Below, in pieces: positions 51,139 to 59,937 of a stretch of DNA of 64,000 nucleotides. Position 1 is the first letter of the stretch; each line of letters begins with the position of its first letter. This stretch comes from Streptomyces katrae (lineage in GTDB: Bacteria > Actinomycetota > Actinomycetes > Streptomycetales > Streptomycetaceae): contig NZ_JNZY01000005.1 of the NCBI RefSeq assembly GCF_000717655.1, positions 1 to 64,000 of the forward strand. The letters are read 5' to 3'. The translations under genes were made by a program, and so were the position numbers. The notes beneath the pieces are model-generated. The model saw only the letters and a program-made list of their open reading frames with translations, ran no database searches and was not told the DNA's origin.

Positions 51139-52770
51139 ATGACCGACGATCCATCACGACGCAAAGTCCTCAAGAAGAGCACGGTGTTGGCCGGTGCCGC
51201 GCTGCTCTCCGGGATTCCGGCCGGGCACGCGGCGCAGGCCGCCCCTCGGGCGGACGAACCCTCGCCCGTCGTGGACGCGCCCGCGGGCCGGTTGCGCGGC
51301 GTCGTCGAGGGAGGTCTCACCGTCTTCAAGGGCGTGCCCTACGCGGCGCCCCCGGTCGGCGCCCTGCGCTGGCGCCCGGCCCAGCCCCATCCCGGCTGGC
51401 CGGGAACGCGCGACGCGACCGCGTTCGGACCCAGTGCGCCGCAGCCCTACCGGGAAGGGGGCGACCAGGTACTCGGAACGCACGGCTCGCCCCCCTTCGA
51501 CGAGGACTGCCTCACGCTCAACGTCTGGACCCCCCGGGCCGACAACGCCAAGCGGCCGGTGATGGTCTGGATCCACGGCGGCGGCTTCGTCTCCGGATCC
51601 GGCTCACTGCCCATCTACTCCGGTGAGACCTTCGCCCGCGACGGCGACCTCGTCGTGGTGACCATCAACTACCGGCTCGGACCGCTCGGATACCTCTACT
51701 TCGACGAGGCCGGCACCGGGGGGAACTTCTGGCTCACCGACCAGCTCGCCGCGCTGCGCTGGGTACGGGACAACATCGCCGCGTTCGGCGGGGACCCGGA
51801 CGACATCACGCTCGCCGGCCAGTCCGGTGGCGCGTTCTCGGTCGCGGCGCTGGGCGGCGCCCGGCCCCAGGGCCGTCCGCTCTTCCGACGCGCCATCCTC
51901 CAGAGCCCCCCGCTCGGGCTGCAGATCCCCACGCGCACGGAGTCGTTGCAGCGCAGCGCCACCTTCCTCGACATCCTCGGGGCCAAGGACGTGGCGCAGC
52001 TGCGGACCCTGCCCTGGCAGCAGCTGATGGGCGCCACCGTCGAGATGTTCAAGCGCACCGGTCGGTGGGGGTACTGGTCGACGCCGTTCCTGCCCGTGCT
52101 CGACGAGGTGACGCTGGACCGCCACCCCGCCGACCTGCTGCTCAGCGGCCCCGGGGCGGACATCGACATCCTGATCGGCTGCACCAGGGAGGAGGCCAAC
52201 TTCGCCTTCGGGCTCGACCCGACGTACGCCGCCGCCACCAAGGACCAGGTGCTGGCCCGGCTGCGGGACACCTTCGGGAACCGGGCTTCCGAGGCATACG
52301 GCGCGTACGAGGAAGCCCGGCCGGGCGCCCGGCCGGTGGACGTGCTCATGGACCTGATCAGCGACGACCTGTTCCGCATGCCCTGCCTGGCACTCGCCGA
52401 ACGGCGGGCGGCGGCGCGCAAGCGTCCGGTGTGGGCGTACCAGTTCGACCTCCCGACCCCGGCGCACGGCGGCCGGCTCGCGGCGGCGCACTGCCTGGAA
52501 CTGCCGTTCGTGTTCGACAACTTCGACAAGTGGTCGCAAGCTCCCTTCTTGACGGGGCTCGACCCGCGGATCTGTGAGGGGCTGGCCTCGACCATGCACG
52601 CGGCGTGGATCTCCTTCATCCGCACCGGCGATCCCAACCACCAGGCCATGCCGAACTGGCAGCGCTACGAACGGGACTCCCGCACCACGATGAGCCTGGA
52701 CACGGTCACCGCCGCCACGAACGACCTCGCCGGATACTGGCGGCGCCTCCGCCGGCCGACGGCCTCATGA
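51139..52770 (+). CDS. Tat-exported type B carboxylesterase
   Basis: 543 residues. Tat signal SRRKVLKKS followed by an Ala-rich hydrophobic stretch. Carboxylesterase hallmarks: EDCLTLNVWTP, the oxyanion HGGGFVSGSG, nucleophile Ser229 in AGQSGGAFS, a Glu in CTREEANF and a His in AAHCLELPFVFDN. It hydrolyses esters or amides outside the membrane. ATG behind AGGGAG. Divergent from the ABC importer; the 239-base region between them holds both promoters. Its stop overlaps a tiny frame at 52767. Confidence 0.93.
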   Translation: MTDDPSRRKVLKKSTVLAGAALLSGIPAGHAAQAAPRADEPSPVVDAPAGRLRGVVEGGLTVFKGVPYAAPPVGALRWRPAQPHPGWPGTRDATAFGPSAPQPYREGGDQVLGTHGSPPFDEDCLTLNVWTPRADNAKRPVMVWIHGGGFVSGSGSLPIYSGETFARDGDLVVVTINYRLGPLGYLYFDEAGTGGNFWLTDQLAALRWVRDNIAAFGGDPDDITLAGQSGGAFSVAALGGARPQGRPLFRRAILQSPPLGLQIPTRTESLQRSATFLDILGAKDVAQLRTLPWQQLMGATVEMFKRTGRWGYWSTPFLPVLDEVTLDRHPADLLLSGPGADIDILIGCTREEANFAFGLDPTYAAATKDQVLARLRDTFGNRASEAYGAYEEARPGARPVDVLMDLISDDLFRMPCLALAERRAAARKRPVWAYQFDLPTPAHGGRLAAAHCLELPFVFDNFDKWSQAPFLTGLDPRICEGLASTMHAAWISFIRTGDPNHQAMPNWQRYERDSRTTMSLDTVTAATNDLAGYWRRLRRPTAS

Positions 52771-52886
52771 CCGCGCGGCCCGGCCCTGCCAGGGACCGGG
52801 CCGACCAGATCGCCGTCGCCCGCCACCTCTCCCGCGAGCTGTCCCGCTCCGGCATCCCGCGCTCCGTCCTGGAGTCCGAACCCTGA
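52767..52886 (+). CDS. 39-residue ORF coupled to the carboxylesterase gene
   Basis: ATGA overlap with the esterase stop. The peptide MTARPGPARDRADQIAVARH continues LSRELSRSGIPRSVLESEP: charged, helical-looking, no signal. Could be a real coupled small protein or a chance frame; I recognise no family. Confidence 0.35.
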   Translation: MTARPGPARDRADQIAVARHLSRELSRSGIPRSVLESEP

Positions 52887-52972
52887 GGGGCCAACCGCGT
52901 CGCCCGGCTGCCCCGGGCGGGAGGGGAAACCGCCGCTCCTCCCGCGCTCCGCCGGCAACGGGCTGTCGGTCT

Positions 52973-53809
52973 TCAGGGGCGCTCGAGGAGCTGGAGGACT
53001 CCTCCGGCCGAGAAGCAGAGCGCCCCCGTCAGCGTGCCCCAGTTGGCGATGGCCTCGTTCACCAGGCTTCCGGTCGCGGGACGGGTGAAGGCCGCCAGAG
53101 CCGAGATGAGGAAGAGGACGGATCCGAGCTGATTGATCGCGACGATCCACCAGGCGAGGTCGCGGGTGCGCACGCCCGGCCGGCCATGGCAGACCTCGAG
53201 CAGAGCGAGGTGCCCCGAGACCAGGAACAGGATGCACCCGACCATGTCGGGGGCCCAGATCAGCCTGTTCACCTGCTGGAGCGAGAGCCCCTGCAACAGG
53301 GAGCTCAGCAGGTTGATGCCGAACACAAGGGTGCCGATGAACAGCACGAAGGTGCTCAGCCAGTCGATCCGGTAGGGCTCGTACCTCCACCAGGCCCAGG
53401 CTCGCGTGACCAGCGAGCCCGCTCCCGCCTCCGGGCGGGGAGCGTTGATCGCCTGGAGCAGTGAGGCGTAGCCGCCGGTGTTGAAGAACAGGCCACCGGC
53501 GAAGTAGATCCAGGCGCCCGTTGCATTGCTCGAGCCGAACTGGGCGACCCAGGCCCCGAGGGCGAAGAGGGCCCCGCCGAGGGTGAACGCAAGCGCGGCG
53601 ACGGTGTTCAGCCTGCGCAGCCGGCTGACCGACACTCCGTCAGCGATTCGGGGACTCGACTGGTGCTCGCCCGCGGCGCTCACGAGGAGCAGTCCGCGCT
53701 TGCGTGCCACGCGGGACTCCCAGACCGCCGTGCCCCCCTCGACGGGGCGCCAGGTCAGCCGGGTCGTGAATGGTCCCGCTCCCCCGGAGCGCCCTTCGGT
53801 GTGGCTCAC
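52973..53809 (-). CDS. Integral membrane protein, possibly YrhK-like
   Basis: 278 residues. A soluble N-terminus (about 1-65) is followed by two blocks of membrane helices (TVAALAFTLGGALFALGAWV, WLSTFVLFIGTLVFGINLLS, GCILFLVSGHLALLEVCHG, LGSVLFLISALAAF). The last part NWGTLTGALCFSAGGVLQLL recalls YrhK-type membrane proteins. No enzymatic motif. GTG start at 53809 with a modest GGCGG site. Function unknown. Confidence 0.7.
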   Translation of the reverse strand: MSHTEGRSGGAGPFTTRLTWRPVEGGTAVWESRVARKRGLLLVSAAGEHQSSPRIADGVSVSRLRRLNTVAALAFTLGGALFALGAWVAQFGSSNATGAWIYFAGGLFFNTGGYASLLQAINAPRPEAGAGSLVTRAWAWWRYEPYRIDWLSTFVLFIGTLVFGINLLSSLLQGLSLQQVNRLIWAPDMVGCILFLVSGHLALLEVCHGRPGVRTRDLAWWIVAINQLGSVLFLISALAAFTRPATGSLVNEAIANWGTLTGALCFSAGGVLQLLERP

Positions 53810-53990
53810 CCGCCGACCATAGCCTCCGGCGTCCCCCGGCCTGCGGCATGACCTGCCCTCTCACTGCGCTGGTCGAACGAACGTCACTGTTCATGGCCGT
53901 CCTCTGCGATCACGCTGCCGTCGACTCGGCGGCGAGGGGCGCGCAGCGAATTCGGGGGCGCGCAGGAGCCCACACCGTTGCTCGGCTGTC

Positions 53991-54440
53991 CTACTCGTGC
54001 TGCTCGCCTTCCAAGGCCTTCACCAGCTCCGGCAGGTGGCCGCCCGCCACGGCGAGGGCGAGGTGGTCGTGGAAGTCCCGGCTGCCGACGATCAGGCCGT
54101 CACGGACCCGCACTACCTGGATGTTGGCGCTTTCGAAGGTCCGTCCGGTCACCCGGTGGTGAACCCGGTAGTCCCACTCCGCAACGACCACCTCCGGGTC
54201 ATCGGTCTCCCGGATGACCACGTTCACCGGGGTCAGCTCCACGGGCGTGCCCGCGGAGAGTTGCGCGAACCGCGCTTCGAGCACGGCCCGGCCCTCGAAA
54301 CGGCGCGGCCCGACCGGCTCGAAGACGGTCTCCACAACGGCGTCCTCTGCGTAGAGTTCGGCCAGCTCCGAGAACCGCCCCCCGCTGATGCGCTCCAGCA
54401 GCTTGGGGAAGACCTCTCGTGGTGACAGCGTTTTGGGCAT
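53991..54440 (-). CDS. SnoaL-like (NTF2-fold) protein
   Basis: 149 residues, usual size. LAELYAEDAVVETVFEP, VVAEWDYRVHHRVTGRTF and VRDGLIVGSRDFHDHLALA are the SnoaL-like pattern. Could be an isomerase/hydrolase or a small-molecule binding protein. The ATG at 54440 lies 6 bases after GGAGG; a TTG two codons earlier overlaps the site. Divergent from the TetR gene at 54563, probably its repressor. Confidence 0.87.
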   Translation of the reverse strand: MPKTLSPREVFPKLLERISGGRFSELAELYAEDAVVETVFEPVGPRRFEGRAVLEARFAQLSAGTPVELTPVNVVIRETDDPEVVVAEWDYRVHHRVTGRTFESANIQVVRVRDGLIVGSRDFHDHLALAVAGGHLPELVKALEGEQHE

Positions 54441-54484
54441 GATCAACCTCCGGCGGGATCAGCCACTAGAATCGGACCAGCGGC

Positions 54485-54504
54485 TCCGTTTTCAACGATA
54501 CGGA
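54485..54504. promoter_or_regulatory. Inverted repeat between SnoaL-like and TetR genes
   Basis: TCCGT, 10 bases, ACGGA in the divergent promoter region, spacing compatible with a TetR/AcrR operator. Short arms make this tentative. Confidence 0.3.
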
Positions 54505-54562
54505 CTGGCGACTCCGGTTGTCCAGGGCTTCTTTCGCCGCATGCAGAGGAAGGCGGAAAGGG

Positions 54563-55135
54563 ATGACCGGCGCTCAGGAGCGCCCGCTGCGGGCGGACGC
54601 CGCCCGCAACCGGGCCAGGGTGCTCGATGCCGCCACGGAGGTGTTCACCACCCGCGGCGTCGGCGTGCCGACCGAGGAGATCGCCCGGGCCGCCGGAGTC
54701 GGGGTCGGCACGCTCTTCCGGCACTTCCCCACCAAGGAGGCGCTGCTGGAGGCGGTGATGGTGCGCAGGCTGGAGGCGATCGCGGCCATGACCGACGAGC
54801 TGGCGGCCCAGGCCGATCCGGCCGAGGCCTTCTTCGCCTGCTTCCGCCTGGTGGTGGAACAGTCGGCGGGCAAGAACGAGTTCGCCCAGGCGCTCGCCGC
54901 GGCCGGGGTGGACGTGCACGCATCGCTGTACGAACCGACCAAGGAGATCCGGACCCGGCTGGCCGGCCTGCTGTCCGAGGCCCAGCAGGCCGGGGTCGTC
55001 CGCCCGGAGTTGCGCCTGCCGGAGCTGCTTGCCCTGCTGGTCGGTACCGGCGCCATGCTGGAGCAGCTCGGCGCGGACGCGGCGGCCCGGGAGCGGATCT
55101 TCGAGGTGGTCTTCGACGGGCTCCGGCCACACTGA
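54563..55135 (+). CDS. TetR/AcrR-family transcriptional regulator
   Basis: 190 residues. Helix-turn-helix at the N-terminus: RARVLDAATEVFTTRGVGVP, TEEIARAAGVGVGTLFRHFP, TKEALLEAVM. The C-terminal domain with ASLYEPTKEIRTRLAGLLSE is that of the common actinobacterial TetR subfamily that controls one adjacent enzyme. Divergent from the SnoaL-like gene, so that gene is the likely target. Confidence 0.92.
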   Translation: MTGAQERPLRADAARNRARVLDAATEVFTTRGVGVPTEEIARAAGVGVGTLFRHFPTKEALLEAVMVRRLEAIAAMTDELAAQADPAEAFFACFRLVVEQSAGKNEFAQALAAAGVDVHASLYEPTKEIRTRLAGLLSEAQQAGVVRPELRLPELLALLVGTGAMLEQLGADAAARERIFEVVFDGLRPH

Positions 55136-55184
55136 CCGGCCACGTCACCGGGCTGCGGGGAACGGGATCCGGTCCGGCCCCAGT

Positions 55185-55441
55185 TGGAGCGCCGCCCGGG
55201 CCGAGCTCGGGGTGCGGCGCGGCGCGGGACTGGCCTGCGTGAGCGGCAACCGGCCCGAGGTGCTGCTGGTCCGGTTGGCCGCGCACGTACTGGGCGCGCG
55301 GTTGAACAGGTGATCGTCGGCCCCGCCACCCCTGGCCGATGCGCTGTCACCGGCCCAACCGGCCGACCGCCGTCTTCTGGGAGTCGGTTTCCCCTCACCG
55401 ACCGGGGCAAGCCGGACAAGCGCCTGCTGCGGAAACGGGCT
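55185..55441 (+). pseudogene. Remnant of an acyl-CoA/AMP-dependent synthetase, deleted in the middle
   Basis: ELGVRRGAGLACVSGNRPEV continues LLVRLAAHVLGARLN, the N-terminal block of AMP-dependent ligases (usual form LGLRRGDGVA..SGNRPE). The frame then stops at 55313. In the next frame, RFPLTDRGKPDKRLLRKRA (55385-55441) is the typical C-terminal end (PLT..GKPDK..L). About 400 residues between are missing. It is downstream of the TetR gene in the same direction. Confidence 0.6.
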
Positions 55442-55539
55442 GCCGGATCGAGTCCTGCACCCACCACGGACTGAGGGGTGTCGTCAAAGTCCCTCCCCCC
55501 GCTACCGCCGGGAGGTGCCGCCCGGCCGGCGACTGCGGC

Positions 55540-56325
55540 TCAGGAACCGGCGGCGCGGAGCGAGCCGGTGCTGGAACCGCTGGTGTCGCCGATGAAGCAG
55601 GTGATCTCTCGGTCGCCGCGGATCCAAGTGGTGGGCTGCGGGTAGTAGTAGTACACCTCGAGCGTCTCCGAGAGCTTCGCGTCCGCGCCGACGTAGCCGG
55701 TGAGCGCCGAGCCGCCGCACTTCTCCTCGGCGATCGAGATGACCTTGTCCTTGCCCGGGTACGCCCCGCCGTCCAGGTTGAAGACGCTGTAGGCCTCCCC
55801 CTCGTGAGCTTCGCCGCACGGCACGATCTTCACCCTGAAGCCGGCGTCACCGCCCTCCTCGTCGTCGTACTCCGCCAGTTTGCCGCCCGTGTTGAAGCAG
55901 TCGCCCTTGCGGATGTCCTCCACGCGGACGGAGCCCGGGGTGGTGGCCTGGCCGCTGGTGTCGCGCTTCGGCGGGGCGTCGTCGCCGAGCCCTCCGGAGA
56001 GTCCGAGGACCAGCACGATCGCGTAGAACGTGATGGCCAGGCTGTGGATGACGATGGCCGCGATGGCGAAGCCCTTGCCCTTCTCGCCGCGGTCGCGGAT
56101 CTGTGAGAGGGCGATGATGCCGAGGATCAGCGGAACCAGCGGGATCCCGCAGACGACCGACATGACGAAGGCCACGATGGCCAGCGTGTTGGTCTTCTGC
56201 GACATCGGGGGCGGCGCGTACCAGCCTTGCTGGCCGCCGTACGGCCCGGGCTGTCCCGGCTGTCCGTACGGTCCCTGCTGCGGGTACGGCTCGGGGGACG
56301 AAGGTGGCTGCGGCGGTATGGACAT
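55540..56325 (-). CDS. DUF4190-type membrane protein with extracytoplasmic domain
   Basis: 261 residues. A Pro/Gln/Tyr-rich cytoplasmic N-terminus (PQQGPYGQPGQPGPYGGQQG) is followed by two helices (TLAIVAFVMSVVCGIPLVPL and AIAAIVIHSLAITFYAIVLV) of the DUF4190 type. The outer domain (about 125-261) has pairs of Cys (GDCFNTGG, VPCGEAH, EEKCGG, ITCFIGD), like septum-formation-related proteins. ATG at 56325 behind AAGGAG. Likely cell-envelope protein; exact role unknown. Confidence 0.85.
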   Translation of the reverse strand: MSIPPQPPSSPEPYPQQGPYGQPGQPGPYGGQQGWYAPPPMSQKTNTLAIVAFVMSVVCGIPLVPLILGIIALSQIRDRGEKGKGFAIAAIVIHSLAITFYAIVLVLGLSGGLGDDAPPKRDTSGQATTPGSVRVEDIRKGDCFNTGGKLAEYDDEEGGDAGFRVKIVPCGEAHEGEAYSVFNLDGGAYPGKDKVISIAEEKCGGSALTGYVGADAKLSETLEVYYYYPQPTTWIRGDREITCFIGDTSGSSTGSLRAAGS

Positions 56326-56437
56326 GCGGGTGGGTGCTCCTTGCACAGAGGGTGAGAAGAAACCTACAGCCAGGGCATGACAATGCCGGGTCGGGGGTCC
56401 GATGCGCGCGGCGCTCGGACCGGTGGGGACAGGACGG

Positions 56438-57055
56438 TCAAAGGCTCGTGAAGAGGTCGTCGAGCGGGGCCGGGACCTGTCCGGGGTCGAGGGCCTCCAC
56501 CAGGAGACGGCCGTAGCGGATCTTGCGGCCCTTCTTCGTGCCGAGGAAGCGCCGCAACTGCTGTTGCCGGGGCCGGGCGTGGTGGGAGGGCTGGCGCAGG
56601 AACGTCTGCCAGGCACGCAGGTCGCCCTCGGCCAGGATGATCTTCTCGACCCTCGCCGGTCCCAGCGCGCGGATGAACTCGTCCTCCAGGTCCGCCGCGC
56701 ACACGAAGAAACTCGGGCCCGGCGCCTGGGACTGATGCAGGGCACGGCCGTAGTAGCGCTGCTCGCGCTCGTCGCAGAGCCCCGTCAGACGCAGGCCGAG
56801 CCCGGGCGGCCCGAGCAGGCCGGCGTAGCGCCCCACGCTCATCGCACCGCCCATCGGCACGACGCCCACCCCTTCGGCCGCGAGGTCCCGGCCACGCCGG
56901 GCGGCCAGCGCCTCGACGGCCGCGAGGTCACTCAGCCCTTCCAGCAGAACCGCCGTCCGCAGCCCCAGTTGCCCAGCCAGATCGCTCGCCGGTCCGCCGG
57001 GACCGCCGGCCGCCCAGCGGCCGACCGCGTCCCGGAACGCCCCGATGTCCGCCAT
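56438..57055 (-). CDS. TOPRIM-domain protein (OLD-nuclease-like, stand-alone)
   Basis: 205 residues. RTAVLLEGLSDLAAVEALAA corresponds to the E-x-x-S/D-x-x-x-V opening of OLD-type TOPRIM domains; the later acidic motif is in VCAADLEDEFIRALG. It lacks the ABC ATPase part of OLD proteins, so it acts alone or has a partner elsewhere. ATG at 57055, which starts MADIGAF as expected; no good ribosome site. Divergent from the DUF3533 gene. Confidence 0.75.
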   Translation of the reverse strand: MADIGAFRDAVGRWAAGGPGGPASDLAGQLGLRTAVLLEGLSDLAAVEALAARRGRDLAAEGVGVVPMGGAMSVGRYAGLLGPPGLGLRLTGLCDEREQRYYGRALHQSQAPGPSFFVCAADLEDEFIRALGPARVEKIILAEGDLRAWQTFLRQPSHHARPRQQQLRRFLGTKKGRKIRYGRLLVEALDPGQVPAPLDDLFTSL

Positions 57056-57305
57056 GGAGCAAGTCTGCACGGCCACCGACCGGTAGGGCACGGAATTTTG
57101 CCCGGTGCCGTCCAGGACCGCGGGGATTGCGCGATACCCGCGGGCGTACCCGTACTGCAACGGAGGGAGGAACGCGAGGCGTGCGACGGCCCGCGTGGGT
57201 ACGGGCCGCATGCTGGCCTCTCGTACGGTCGCCACGGGCATCGCCCGTTCGGCCCGGTCCCCACCTGCTGTGCGGCCTTCGTACCGCCCGAACCCCCGGA
57301 GAAGC

Positions 57306-58574
57306 ATGGCCGAGCCCGCAGCCCCTCAGGCCACTGCCGCGGCGCTGCTGCGCCGTCCGCAGTTGTGGCTGGTACCCACGGTCCTCACCGGGCTGCTCGC
57401 CCTGCTGCTGTCCCTCCTTTACATGGGCGGAATCGTCGATCCCAACCGGGACCTCCGCGACCTGCCCATCGCCCTCGTCAACGACGACATCGGCAAGCCG
57501 CCGCCCGGGCAGCAGGAGAACCTGGGCACCCAGGTCACGGCCGCCATCGCAGCCGACACCGGCGGCGGCAAGGCCGAGTGGCGCACACTGACCCGTGTCC
57601 AGGCCCAGGATCAGCTCGACTCCGGCAAGGTCTACGGCGCCCTGATCGTCCCGGCCGGCTTCACGGACGACGTCACCGCCCTCGCCACGCCCGGGGCGAC
57701 CCGAGCGCCGACGATCACCGTGCTCACCAATCCCGGCAAGGGCAGCCTCGGCTCCTCCCTCGCCAGTCAGATCACGACCAGGGCCGCGCACCAGGCGTCC
57801 CAGACCATCGGCAGGCAGCTCGCGGCAGCGGCCGGCGCCCAGGCGAGCCCCACCGGGAAGCTGCTGCTCGCCGACCCGGTGAACGTCGTCACCCAGGTCG
57901 GGCACCCGATCGGCATTCACAGCGGCCTCGGTCTGACCGCCTTCTACTACACCCTGTTGCTCGTGCTGGCCGGGTTCATGGGCGGCAACGTGATCAGCAA
58001 CGGCGTCGACACCGCCCTCGGCTACGCGGACAACGAGATCGGCCCGTGGCACACCCGCCGCCCCACCGTGCCGATCAGCCGCACCCAGACGCTGCTGCTG
58101 AAGATGGTGATGACCGCGGGCATCACGCTCGTCAGTGCCTCGCTGGTCCTCGTCGCCTGCGTCGGCATCCTCGGCATGGACGCGTCGCGACTGCCCCTGC
58201 TGTGGATCTACTCGTACTGTGCGGCCCTCGCCGTCGGCCTGGGCGTGCAGGCCATCAATGCCGCGTTCGGCGGGATCGGCCAACTGGTGTCGATGTTCCT
58301 GTTCATCGTCCTGGGCCTGCCTTCGTCGGGCGCCACCGTGCCGCTCCAGGCCGTCCCCGACTTCTACCGGTTCCTGTCCCACTTCGAGCCCATGCGGCAG
58401 CTCAGCGACGGCGTGCGCGCGATCCTCTACTTCGACGCCCGCGGCGATGCGGGGCTCACCCGTTCCTGGATCATGATCGCGATCGGTGTCGTCCTCGCCC
58501 TGCTCTTCGGCTTCGCCATGACCACGTACTACGACCGCAAGGGGCACAAGCGCTTCACCCCGCAGCCCGCCTGA
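57306..58574 (+). CDS. DUF3533/YhgE-type ABC-2-like membrane protein
   Basis: 422 residues. One N-terminal helix (WLVPTVLTGLLALLLSLLYM), an outer domain (about 45-215: IALVNDDIGKPPPGQQ, GKVYGALIVPAGFT), then five C-terminal helices. This is the YhgE/Pip layout shared with ABC-2 permeases, and DUF3533 family. Related proteins act in phage reception or secretion of small peptides; the role here is unknown. ATG at 57306 preceded by CGGAGAAGC. Convergent with the small peptide gene at 58594. Confidence 0.85.
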   Translation: MAEPAAPQATAAALLRRPQLWLVPTVLTGLLALLLSLLYMGGIVDPNRDLRDLPIALVNDDIGKPPPGQQENLGTQVTAAIAADTGGGKAEWRTLTRVQAQDQLDSGKVYGALIVPAGFTDDVTALATPGATRAPTITVLTNPGKGSLGSSLASQITTRAAHQASQTIGRQLAAAAGAQASPTGKLLLADPVNVVTQVGHPIGIHSGLGLTAFYYTLLLVLAGFMGGNVISNGVDTALGYADNEIGPWHTRRPTVPISRTQTLLLKMVMTAGITLVSASLVLVACVGILGMDASRLPLLWIYSYCAALAVGLGVQAINAAFGGIGQLVSMFLFIVLGLPSSGATVPLQAVPDFYRFLSHFEPMRQLSDGVRAILYFDARGDAGLTRSWIMIAIGVVLALLFGFAMTTYYDRKGHKRFTPQPA

Positions 58575-58593
58575 CCCCGTGAAAGCCGGCCGG

Positions 58594-58707
58594 TCACTTT
58601 CCCACGGTGTTCATGAGGACGATCGCCGCGAGGTCGGCGAGGATGACGACGAGGATTCCGATGATCATCGCCCAGGCCCTGCGCGATTCATCCGTGTTCA
58701 CGTCCAT
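58594..58707 (-). CDS. 37-residue single-pass membrane peptide
   Basis: The ATG at 58707 has a full anti-SD match (GGGAGGTGAT, spacer CCC). The product MDVNTDESRRAWAMIIGILV continues VILADLAAIVLMNTVGK: a charged N-terminus and one helix. Strong translation signals and clean membrane topology support a real gene. No family recognised. Its 3' end converges on the DUF3533 gene. Confidence 0.75.
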   Translation of the reverse strand: MDVNTDESRRAWAMIIGILVVILADLAAIVLMNTVGK

Positions 58708-58823
58708 GGGATCACCTCCCGGCTGACGCGCGCGTCGCACGCACGCGGAACGGCCGCACAGCGCTCCGGCCCGCGTCTTCCATGATGGACCCGTTGCACC
58801 GGGCGCACCCGCGCACGTGCGCC

Positions 58824-59714
58824 TTACGGTGTGGGCTGGGTGTCGTCCGGGTGGAGGGCGGTGCGGACGCCGGAGACGACGACGGTGATCAGGCAGAGGG
58901 CGATGATGGTCTCTGCCCACAGGAAGGCGAACCAGTCCAGCACACAGCCGATCGGGGGTGTGCCGGGGGCTGTGTTGCGGAACGCCGAGAGGGCGAACAG
59001 GGTGGCGGCCATCCACGCCAGGGCGGGCCAGACCAGGCCCTCGGTGCGGGTCGTCAGGTACCACGTACCCAGCAGCACGGACGCCGCCAGCGCCCACATC
59101 ACGACCATCATGAAGACCGCGAAGACGAGCAGGCTGCCCGATCGGGACAGCCTCAGCGCCACGACGGCCTCCTGCCGGGAGGGCTCGGGTTCCGCGGAGA
59201 TCGAGAAGAGCGTGTCGTGGTTGGAGAACAGCAAGCGCACCGGCACCTGCTTGCCGCCCAGCTGCGCCCGGAACCCGATGTCGGTCTCGTAGGTGTCGAA
59301 CGGGTAGTCGCTGATCGACCCACCCGCGAGCGCGACCTGCACGTCCCTGGTCGCGAGCCGCTCGTGCGCCGGGAACTCCAGGTCACCGAGGGTGGCCCCG
59401 GAGGTCTGCAGACTGAGATCGGCCACCGGGGCGGCCCCCTCCGCCTCGCCGAGGGTCCCCCGCGGGGTGACCCAGACGCGCAGTACCAGCTCTCTGGCCG
59501 TGGCGTCGACGTGTTGGACGGCGGCCTCCACGTCCACCCGGTCGGCGGCCGACGATCCGACGGTGTGGACGGTGTCGCCCGCCTGGCGCTCGGTGAACTG
59601 CAGCCACGAGCCCACCCCCACCGCCACCACGATCAGGACCGCGATGGGCAGCAGGACCGGCAGGATCGACCCCCCGGAGCGGCGGGGGCGAGGCGGGTCC
59701 GACGGTGCGGCCAT
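58824..59714 (-). CDS. DUF4436-family membrane protein
   Basis: 296 residues. One N-terminal helix, an outer beta-domain (about 40-185 with ISDYPFDTYETDIGF, a family hallmark), then three or four C-terminal helices (LLVFAVFMMVVMWALAASVL, WPALAWMAATLFALSAFRNT, TIIALCLITVVVSG). DUF4436 proteins are of unknown function. ATG at 59714 5 bases after GGAG. Divergent from the secreted hydrolases. Confidence 0.87.
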   Translation of the reverse strand: MAAPSDPPRPRRSGGSILPVLLPIAVLIVVAVGVGSWLQFTERQAGDTVHTVGSSAADRVDVEAAVQHVDATARELVLRVWVTPRGTLGEAEGAAPVADLSLQTSGATLGDLEFPAHERLATRDVQVALAGGSISDYPFDTYETDIGFRAQLGGKQVPVRLLFSNHDTLFSISAEPEPSRQEAVVALRLSRSGSLLVFAVFMMVVMWALAASVLLGTWYLTTRTEGLVWPALAWMAATLFALSAFRNTAPGTPPIGCVLDWFAFLWAETIIALCLITVVVSGVRTALHPDDTQPTP

Positions 59715-59834
59715 GGTGACTCCGGCGGGGTGGGAAGCGGAACGGACTCGGCCGGCCCGTGATGCGGCGCGCGTCCCATCGTGTCGGACGGGCCGGGGGT
59801 TACGGGGTGTGACCGCTCCGCGTGCACCCGAACG

Positions 59835-59849
59835 CGCTACCCGGTAGCG
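59835..59849. promoter_or_regulatory. 15-bp inverted repeat upstream of the secreted hydrolases
   Basis: CGCTACC-C-GGTAGCG, perfect 7-bp arms, about 90 bases before the start at 59938 and in the divergent promoter region. Could be an operator for either direction. Confidence 0.4.
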
Positions 59850-59937
59850 TCAAAAAGGTCTGTTCCGCCCAAACCGTTGCGGCCTGGTCTCCCTCCAGTG
59901 GCTACTGCCGCCGACGTCGGCAGGGGAACGAGAACAC

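Noticed and set aside
53868..53910. GGTCGAACGAACGTC as a second site for the TetR at 6336
   Set aside because: Only one half of the palindrome matches; the other half is absent.
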